From contig CP070839.1 of NCBI GenBank assembly GCA_020341875.1, forward strand, positions 300,996 to 311,548: a DNA stretch of 10,553 nt. Reading direction: 5' to 3'. The stretch comes from Candidatus Zixiibacteriota bacterium (GTDB lineage: Bacteria > Zixibacteria > MSB-5A5 > SM1-73). Below, one piece after another: positions 5,947 to 10,553 of this stretch. The notes beneath the pieces were generated by a model. The model ran no database searches and had not been told where the DNA came from. It was given only the letters and a program-made list of their open reading frames with translations. Made by a program: the position numbers and the translations under genes. Within the stretch, counting starts at the first letter, position 1, and every line of letters starts with the position of its first letter.

Positions 5947-6456
5947 TCACTGCGACAGGATCATGAAATCGTCTCTACGGTCCTTAGACCAGCAACCCTC
6001 ACCGCTGCAATGGTTGGCTCTCTCCTTGCCGTAGGTGATGATGCTGACTCTATCAGCGCCGACGCCCAAATTGACCAGGTAGTCCATGGCTGCGCGAGCT
6101 CTTTTCTCGCCCAAGGCCAGGTTGTATTCCACGGTGCCTCTCTCGTCGCAATTGCCCTCGATTCTGATCTTAACCGCCGGATTCTCCTTCAGCACCTGCG
6201 CATTCCGGTTCAGGGCCTCCCGATCCCCCGGCCGGAGAGCATATTTATCGAAGTCAAAGTAAATGGGCTCAAAATCCTTCTGGGTAATCTCCCTTTTTGT
6301 CACCTCGTCCGTCGGGATTTCAGGCGGTGTGGTCGGGGTCTCCGGCTCGGTCACCACGGGAGCCGTTGGCTCCTCCACCGGGGGCTGCTTCGGGCAGCCA
6401 AAGCCCAATAGGAGCAAAACCAGAATCCCCACAAGCAGGACGCCTGATATGCGCAT
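5947..6456 (-). CDS. pal: Peptidoglycan-associated lipoprotein Pal, first copy, divergent
   Basis: 169 residues. The signal segment ends in LLGFGC (Cys21), an imperfect but plausible lipobox. A Pro/Thr/Glu linker follows to about residue 60. The OmpA-like domain carries YFDFDKYALRPGD, then GNCDERGTVEYN, with Asp104 and Arg119 15 apart as required for peptidoglycan binding. Differences from standard Pal: Asn replaces His in the GHCDERGT motif, a pair of extra cysteines (HCSGEGC, 150 and 155) sits in the loop that is usually GHDEAA, and DRRDDF replaces NRRAEF. A very strong AAGGAGGTG Shine-Dalgarno lies 5 nt before the ATG. It is separated from tolB by 161 nt and from the second pal by 91 nt. 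It may serve a different partner or condition from copy 2; that is inference. Confidence 0.9.
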   Translation of the reverse strand: MRISGVLLVGILVLLLLGFGCPKQPPVEEPTAPVVTEPETPTTPPEIPTDEVTKREITQKDFEPIYFDFDKYALRPGDREALNRNAQVLKENPAVKIRIEGNCDERGTVEYNLALGEKRARAAMDYLVNLGVGADRVSIITYGKERANHCSGEGCWSKDRRDDFMILSQ

Positions 6457-6516
6457 ATTTCACCTCCTTGACATTATATTTTTAGTCTTTCACTTCGGAC
6501 AGGTTACATTTCCTAT

Positions 6517-6546
6517 TGCCAATTGTCCCCATCTGCCAATTATTGG
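6517..6546. promoter_or_regulatory. Direct repeat and small palindrome between tolB and pal1
   Basis: TGCCAATT occurs at 6517-6524 and again at 6534-6541, start to start 17 bp. The second copy runs into the palindrome CCAAT-T-ATTGG (6536-6546). The 161-bp gap is the longest inside the operon and is AT-rich. A regulator-binding site is possible but unproven. Confidence 0.3.
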
Positions 6547-6617
6547 TTCGTATGGTACGATGTATATCGGCAAAAAGCAAGCACAAACTATCCCTGTTTT
6601 AAAAAAACTTTTCCCTC

Positions 6618-7946
6618 TCAAAATCTGGGGGACCAGGAAGGATTGTAGTTCTCCCCCTCTCCTGTTATTCTCCGCTGAGACGAGCCGTCCCAGTGCATGC
6701 TGTAGACCTCATATTTGCCCGTGCGGTTGGAGCCGAACACGATGTGCAGGCCATCCGGTGACCAGCGGGGGTTCTCGTTTGAACCCTGGTTGGTCAACCG
6801 GCTCATATTCTCTCCGGTCACGTCCATAGTGTGGATGTCCAACCTTCCCCCTCCTCTCAAGACGAAGGCGATTCTGTCCCCTCGCGGCGACCAGCAGGGA
6901 GAATCGGTTATGTCTCCGGTGTAGGTGAGCCTCCTCAAGTTCGCCCCCTCGGTATCCATGACGTAGATTTGAGGGTAGCCGGACCTGTCGGAGGTAAAGG
7001 CGATCTCTTGGCTGTTGGGCGACCAGGTGGGCGAGGAATCAATGGCCCGGCCGTACGTTAAGCGGCGCACTATCTCACCTTGGGGCGTCAACAGATAGAT
7101 CTCCGGATTTCCGTCCCTGGTCAGGGTGGCCGCCAGGTATTTTCCGTCCGGTGAGAAGGCCGGAGCGGAGTTAAGGCCCTGATAGGAGGCCAAAACCTCG
7201 TTTTTGCTCGCACTCAGATCGGTTACCCACAAATCCGGGTTGCGATTCTTGTATGAGGTATAGACCAGTTTACCGCCATCCGGTGACCAGGTGGGAGAGA
7301 TGTTTATGGACCGGTCGTTGGTAACCGGGTGGGGGTTGCGGCCGTCGTAATCGCAGATATAAATCTCCTTCTCCCCATCCTTCCAGTGCACGTAGGCTAT
7401 CTTGCTGGAGAATATACCCTTCTGTCCGGTGAAGTTCAAAACCACCTCATCGGCAATGGAATGCGCCAGGGCCCGGTAGCTCTCCGCCTTGGCCTCGAAC
7501 CTGAAGCTCTTGATCACCTTTTTCCTTATTGCGTCCACCAAATTGATCTCGACTTTCAGTTTTTCTTCTTCTGTGCGAACCGACCCTTCAAGCAGATAGT
7601 GCACTCCCAGCTGATACCAGCCATCCATGTTGTAGAGGTCGTTCCCGAGAATCGCCAGGACGAACGAATCGATCTCCGCTACCCGGAAATAAAGCGAAAA
7701 ATCCAGGTCCTGCCTCACCACCTCGGTTATCCGCTGGGCGTATTCGGACTCCGCGGGCGAGAAATCGACAACCGCGATATCCAATGCCTCTATGTACTTT
7801 ACTGCGCCCTTGGTGATCTTGGCTTCGATTTCGGTCTGGGCCATCCCGACCTCGAATCGGTTTAAGAATATAGCTAAAGTCAGAAGAAGCAAGAGAAATC
7901 TCTCGCGAGATCTCCAGTGCCTGCAACGGTTCCTTGATTTGATCAT
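6618..7946 (-). CDS. tolB: Tol-Pal system beta-propeller protein TolB
   Basis: 442 residues from the chosen ATG, close to the usual 430. TolB is a periplasmic protein that binds Pal and is pulled free by TolA. The signal peptide (RNRCRHWRSRERF, then a Leu-rich core) is expected to be cut after VGMA near residue 36. The mature start QTEIEAKITKG resembles the family's N-terminal TolA-binding segment. The N-terminal domain extends to about 175. The beta-propeller follows, with six W/F-S-P motifs (Trp220, Phe264, Trp308, Trp352, Trp395, Trp438) spaced 43-44 residues, and the protein ends in WSPRF as TolB proteins do. The frame opens upstream to a TTG at 8021 inside tolA, but ATG 7946 gives a normal signal peptide with GGAG 10 nt upstream; ATG 7967 is the other option, without a visible Shine-Dalgarno. 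Confidence 0.94.
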   Translation of the reverse strand: MIKSRNRCRHWRSRERFLLLLLTLAIFLNRFEVGMAQTEIEAKITKGAVKYIEALDIAVVDFSPAESEYAQRITEVVRQDLDFSLYFRVAEIDSFVLAILGNDLYNMDGWYQLGVHYLLEGSVRTEEEKLKVEINLVDAIRKKVIKSFRFEAKAESYRALAHSIADEVVLNFTGQKGIFSSKIAYVHWKDGEKEIYICDYDGRNPHPVTNDRSINISPTWSPDGGKLVYTSYKNRNPDLWVTDLSASKNEVLASYQGLNSAPAFSPDGKYLAATLTRDGNPEIYLLTPQGEIVRRLTYGRAIDSSPTWSPNSQEIAFTSDRSGYPQIYVMDTEGANLRRLTYTGDITDSPCWSPRGDRIAFVLRGGGRLDIHTMDVTGENMSRLTNQGSNENPRWSPDGLHIVFGSNRTGKYEVYSMHWDGSSQRRITGEGENYNPSWSPRF

Positions 7947-8004
7947 TCGAAGTGTGCTCCAATGCATCTGTGGGCGCGGTCGCAACCCAAGGGTGAATCT
8001 CTCA

Positions 8005-8694
8005 TTATTGAATATACTCAAACTCCAGATGAATTCCCAGATACTCCCCCCGATATTCTGTTGGCAAAGGCGGAAGAGGCGCGCTGCTTATTATGGCCCG
8101 CATGGCTGATTGGTCAAACAGATCTATACCTGAGGATTTCTCCACCTGGGCATCTAAGATCTGTCCGTCCTTCAATATCTTGAAGTATATGGTCACCTGG
8201 AGGATGGCGGAGGCCTGCACCGGGTTATCCCACAGGTCCCGAATCCTCCCGAACACCAAGGATAGGTAATAAGATGACCCGAAGCCGCCTCCATCCACCG
8301 TGGCGGCGCTAATACCGTTGCCCAGCCCGTATTCGGCGCCGAACTCATCCTCCTGGGTTATCTTTCCGGTCTCCTTCTTCTCGGGAGTATCCTTCTTGGC
8401 GTTCACCTGTCGGGTTTTCTTGGGGAGAGTCTTCTTGGTTTTCTTCTTCTTCGATGGTGTCTTGTTAAGCTCCTTCACCGACACGCCCTTCTCCTGCTTG
8501 GAGACGGTCAACTTCGCCTTAGTTGCCTCTCCCGGAGAACCTTTGCCTCCTCCACCCTTTCTGGGCATGCTCACCAGGCCCACCCGATAGATGGTGGGGT
8601 AGCCTTGCAGCATGGGCTTCACCGGGGAAGACAGAAACAATCCCACGATGATTCCCATGTGTACGATGGTAGATAGAATCAGGCTTCTTTTCAT
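8005..8694 (-). CDS. tolA: Short TolA/TonB-family periplasm-spanning protein
   Basis: 229 residues. It would transmit force from the TolQR motor to TolB and Pal. Residues 4-23 form one N-terminal membrane helix (LILSTIVHMGIIVGLFLSS). Residues about 45-115 are a Gly- then Lys/Thr/Pro-rich linker with a run of basic residues near 81-101. Residues about 140-229 match a TonB/TolA C-terminal domain: YYLSLVFGRIRDLW, VTIYFKILKDGQILDAQVEKSSG, FDQSAMRAI, APLPPLPTEY, LGIHLEFEY. E. coli TolA has about 421 residues and a long helical middle domain that is absent here. Position between tolR and tolB argues for TolA function rather than siderophore uptake. The ATG is 29 nt after tolR with only a weak GGGA upstream. 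Confidence 0.88.
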   Translation of the reverse strand: MKRSLILSTIVHMGIIVGLFLSSPVKPMLQGYPTIYRVGLVSMPRKGGGGKGSPGEATKAKLTVSKQEKGVSVKELNKTPSKKKKTKKTLPKKTRQVNAKKDTPEKKETGKITQEDEFGAEYGLGNGISAATVDGGGFGSSYYLSLVFGRIRDLWDNPVQASAILQVTIYFKILKDGQILDAQVEKSSGIDLFDQSAMRAIISSAPLPPLPTEYRGEYLGIHLEFEYIQ

Positions 8695-8723
8695 ACTGTT
8701 CCCGGACTCGCCCGGTCACTTCG

Positions 8724-9134
8724 TTATCTGGCCGGCTCGGTCACCAGCCCCAGGTTTTCGATGCCCTGACTCTTTATCTTCCCCACCACGTCAATGATCA
8801 GGCCGTAGGGGACGTCCTTGTCAGCCCTCAAGAAGACCGATCGAGAGCCCTTCTTCCGGGTCACGTCGCTCAAGATTCCCTCAAACCGCTCCAGATTGCT
8901 GACCCTTTCGTCGATGTAGATCTTCTGCGCCTTGGTGACGGTCACCACCACGCCTTCGCCCATGTCCTCGGGCGTGGCTTTGGCCCGCGGCAGATTTATG
9001 TCGATTCCGCTCTGCATCATTGGTGCAGTGATCATGAAGATGATCAAAAGCACCAGGATCACGTCCACCAGGTTAGTGACGTTTATGTCGTGCAGCGCAT
9101 CGTATGTTCTCTTTCGCGGCACTTTATACCCCAA
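8724..9134 (-). CDS. tolR: Tol-Pal motor subunit TolR (ExbD/TolR family)
   Basis: 136 residues, normal for the family. TolR forms the proton channel with TolQ and has a periplasmic domain. Residues about 18-40 are the single membrane helix, INVTNLVDVILVLLIIFMI, with the essential membrane aspartate at Asp24. The rest is the periplasmic domain (VVVTVTKAQKIYIDE; SVFLRADKDVPYGLIIDVVGKIKSQGI). The usual proline of NVTPLVDV is Asn21 here. The listed start is TTG at 9134 without a clear Shine-Dalgarno; a GTG four codons later (9122) has GGGG about 6 nt upstream and may be the true start. It lies 46 nt after tolQ and 29 nt before tolA. Confidence 0.93.
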   Translation of the reverse strand: MGYKVPRKRTYDALHDINVTNLVDVILVLLIIFMITAPMMQSGIDINLPRAKATPEDMGEGVVVTVTKAQKIYIDERVSNLERFEGILSDVTRKKGSRSVFLRADKDVPYGLIIDVVGKIKSQGIENLGLVTEPAR

Positions 9135-9139
9135 AAAAC

Positions 9140-9167
9140 GTCCGCAGTCCGCGGTCCGCCCTCCGCG
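9140..9167. repeat. Four tandem heptamers between tolQ and tolR
   Basis: GTCCGCA, GTCCGCG, GTCCGCC and CTCCGCG follow one another without gaps. They fill most of the 46-nt spacer just upstream of the tolR start, and the alternating GTCCGC/GCGGAC content can fold back on itself. Confidence 0.6.
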
Positions 9168-9180
9168 GCCCCACAGCGGA

Positions 9181-9939
9181 TCATTGCACTATCTCTTCCT
9201 TTTTTGCTGCGGCCAGAAACTCCAGGGCGAAATTATCCACCTGGGTGGAGATTACCTTCAGCTTGTTATTGAAAAAGTTGTAAGCCATCACCGCCGGTAT
9301 GGCCACGGCCAGTCCCATGATGGTGGCAATCAGCGCCTCGGCTATTCCCGGTGCCACCACGGCCAGGCTGGCCGAGCCTCTTACCCCGATGGAGGCGAAT
9401 GAATGCATGATCCCCCATACCGTTCCCAGAAGACCGAAAAACGGGCTGACGTTTCCGGTGGTCGCCAGAAATACTATGCTCTTCTCCAGACGGTTGATCT
9501 CCTCCTGACCGGTCCTCTCCAGCGTCATCCTGATTACGTCGAATTTGTCCTTTCGGATGCGCGATTCCACTTCCTCCGGCACGGCCACCTCCGGGTTTGC
9601 GCCGGGATTCTTCCTCTCCGTGCGAAGCTCATCCAGTTCTTTGAAGCCGGCTTCCAGCATGTTGGAGAGGGGCGTATGCCTGTACTTAATGCAGGAGATA
9701 TAAACCTCGGGGATAGAGGGTCTCCGCCTGAAGAGCGAAAGAAACCTTTCAGTTTCCGCATTGGTTCTGCGAAAAAGTGCGATCTTATGAAAGGTAATCG
9801 CCCAGGAGACCAGAGAGAGAAAAAGGAGTATGACCAGCACGATCCAGGCGAAAAGATCCATGTCCTTTATCATTCCCCAGAGAGTACCCTCGAACGGGCC
9901 TGCAGGGCTGAGAAAAAGTATGACGGCGGGGCTACACAA
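9181..9939 (-). CDS. tolQ: Tol-Pal motor subunit TolQ (MotA/TolQ/ExbB family)
   Basis: 252 residues. TolQ is the inner-membrane proton-channel scaffold that works with TolR to energise TolA. Membrane helix 1 is about residues 29-51 (FAWIVLVILLFLSLVSWAITF), followed by a cytoplasmic segment of about 110 residues. Helix 2 is about 166-186 (FFGLLGTVWGIMHSF) and helix 3 about 198-220 (GIAEALIATIMGLAVAIPAV). Thr173 and Thr206 sit at the positions and 33-residue spacing of the channel threonines of E. coli TolQ. I chose the TTG at 9939 because AAGGTGA lies 7 nt upstream and the N-terminal stretch before helix 1 has the usual length; the first ATG (codon 23) leaves too little room for a Shine-Dalgarno. 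It is the first gene of the operon, about 75 nt after the predicted transcription start. Confidence 0.95.
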   Translation of the reverse strand: MCSPAVILFLSPAGPFEGTLWGMIKDMDLFAWIVLVILLFLSLVSWAITFHKIALFRRTNAETERFLSLFRRRPSIPEVYISCIKYRHTPLSNMLEAGFKELDELRTERKNPGANPEVAVPEEVESRIRKDKFDVIRMTLERTGQEEINRLEKSIVFLATTGNVSPFFGLLGTVWGIMHSFASIGVRGSASLAVVAPGIAEALIATIMGLAVAIPAVMAYNFFNNKLKVISTQVDNFALEFLAAAKKEEIVQ

Positions 9940-9946
9940 CTTTAGA

Positions 9947-9953
9947 TCACCTT
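9947..9953 (-). promoter_or_regulatory. Shine-Dalgarno of tolQ
   Basis: AAGGTGA ends 7 nt before the TTG at 9939. This is what decides in favour of a non-ATG start for tolQ. Confidence 0.6.
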
Positions 9954-10020
9954 TCTTCTTCTTTCGTTTCTTGGCTGTCTTACCTCAAGTTTGATGCGAG
10001 CATCCATGCAAAACTCATAA

Positions 10021-10049
10021 AGGATACGAAACCGCCTGCCTGGAGTCAA
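10021..10049 (-). promoter_or_regulatory. Sigma-70-like promoter of the Tol-Pal operon
   Basis: -35 TTGACT (10049-10044, five of six) and -10 TATCCT (10026-10021, four of six) are separated by the optimal 17 bp. Transcription would start near 10014. No comparably good pair was found between the genes further down, so tolQ to cpoB is probably mainly one transcript. Confidence 0.6.
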
Positions 10050-10203
10050 GAAAAAACGACACTACCGATGCCAGCCGAAGAGAAATGATTCGTAATCCCT
10101 CACACCATGCAGATTCGGTCTCAGTAATCCTCTTATGATTCTTGCACCCTGAAAGTTCCGAAAAACATCAGGCGCGCGGCTGTTTCTGCCCCGATACCAT
10201 CCG

Positions 10204-10221
10204 CTCCAGGTGCGGCTGGAG
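10204..10221. promoter_or_regulatory. Second hairpin after the upstream terminator
   Basis: CTCCAG (10204-10209) and CTGGAG (10216-10221) flank a 6-nt loop, 12 bp beyond the main terminator stem in the direction of transcription. No U-run follows. It may back up the terminator or be incidental. Confidence 0.3.
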
Positions 10222-10229
10222 AGAATGAT

Positions 10230-10255
10230 GAAAAGTCCTCCCACCCGGGAGGACT
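10230..10255 (-). terminator. Intrinsic terminator of the upstream gene
   Basis: AGTCCTCCC (10234-10242) and GGGAGGACT (10247-10255) form a perfect 9-bp stem with a 4-nt loop. In the minus direction the stem runs directly into TTTT (with the last T of the stem, five Ts). It lies 68 nt after the stop of the membrane-protein gene and isolates it from the Tol-Pal operon. Confidence 0.75.
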
Positions 10256-10323
10256 CTCCGACTGAACGTGAAAGCGAGTTTGCCGCCTCAGGAGATCCTT
10301 GCTCTGTTACAAAATGAGTCAGG

Positions 10324-10553
10324 CTACGGCGTGGCCGTCTCCGGAGCGGCTTCCTTTTCTTTGACGATCAGATGCGAGATCAGCTCAATTAGGAATCCGT
10401 AGATCATTCCCATGATGAGAGTCCCCAGGAAGATCTTGAGGCCCTGGAATCCAAGCGCCCCCAAGGCCATGGGGATGGAGACAATAAAACCGAGGACGAT
10501 TCCATGAATCATGTGGTTGATCTTCCAGGCGCTGATTCCGATCACGAAGCCCA
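10324..10553 (-). CDS. Small integral membrane protein, 5' end outside window, unrecognised
   Basis: The frame is open to the right edge and ends at a TAG at 10324. A GTG at 10545 could be a start, but the codons before it (GF) continue a hydrophobic stretch, GFVIGISA, so the true start probably lies beyond the window. Visible features: a short basic segment WKINHMIHG, a helix GIVLGFIVSIPMALGALGF, a second helix LGTLIMGMIYGFLIELISHLI, and a charged tail rich in Lys/Glu/Ala. Glycines recur at about four-residue spacing in both helices, suggesting tight helix packing. No family is recognised. The terminator downstream makes it a separate unit from the Tol-Pal genes. Confidence 0.6.
   Translation of the reverse strand, partial: GFVIGISAWKINHMIHGIVLGFIVSIPMALGALGFQGLKIFLGTLIMGMIYGFLIELISHLIVKEKEAAPETATP

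Larger units (their letters stand above)
9940..10323. other. 384-bp intergenic region upstream of the Tol-Pal operon
   Basis: It contains, in the minus direction, the end of the upstream transcription unit with its terminator, a second hairpin, about 150 bp without a recognisable feature, the operon promoter and a 75-nt leader. A 60-codon open frame at 10244-10062 overlaps the hairpins and has no protein-like pattern. Confidence 0.65.

Noticed and set aside
6473..6478. Perfect TATAAT on the minus strand just upstream of the first pal gene
   Set aside because: The matching -35 region is poor, and a start from it would fall inside the AAGGAGG Shine-Dalgarno and remove it. A chance AT-rich match is more likely.
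7947..8021. TTG start of tolB at 8021, overlapping the end of tolA
   Set aside because: It would place about 25 extra non-hydrophobic residues before the signal peptide, and its GGAG is only 1 nt away. The ATG at 7946 gives a normal signal peptide and length.
10062..10244. 60-codon minus-strand open frame upstream of the Tol-Pal promoter
   Set aside because: It begins in the terminator hairpin, overlaps the second hairpin and has no recognisable protein pattern.

Overview
The window is a Gram-negative outer-membrane locus from an organism I cannot name with certainty. Moderately high GC, a complete Tol-Pal system with two Pal paralogues, a short TonB-like TolA and a very large Cys- and Trp-rich secreted protein together suggest an uncultured FCB-type lineage (for example Zixibacteria-like). 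That placement is inference. All convincing genes lie on the minus strand, so the operon reads from the right end of the window to the left.

Layout in transcription order. At 10553-10324 is the 3' part of a small unrecognised membrane protein, followed by an intrinsic terminator (10255-10234). A sigma-70-like promoter at 10049-10021 then opens the Tol-Pal operon: tolQ (9939-9181), tolR (9134-8724), a short tolA/tonB-like gene (8694-8005), tolB (7946-6618), pal paralogue 1 (6456-5947), pal paralogue 2 (5855-5361) and cpoB/ybgF (5274-4498). TolQ and TolR form the proton-driven inner-membrane motor. TolA spans the periplasm. TolB and the two Pal lipoproteins link to peptidoglycan and outer membrane. 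CpoB, here apparently a lipoprotein, is the usual last gene.

From 4497 to 3423 lies 1,075 bp without a credible gene. Its operon-side half (about 4430-3880) is a mosaic of several different short palindromic repeats. Its other half holds a good promoter (3748-3721) and a leader of roughly 290 nt with three inverted repeats. The leader feeds the last gene, which starts at 3422 and runs off the left edge of the window. It is at least 1,140 codons long and encodes an exported protein with four related modules of about 180 residues (the fourth divergent), an Ig-like domain and an unrecognised C-terminal part. This protein and the repeat mosaic are the least explained parts of the window. The Tol-Pal operon is conventional in order but has several lineage-specific details.
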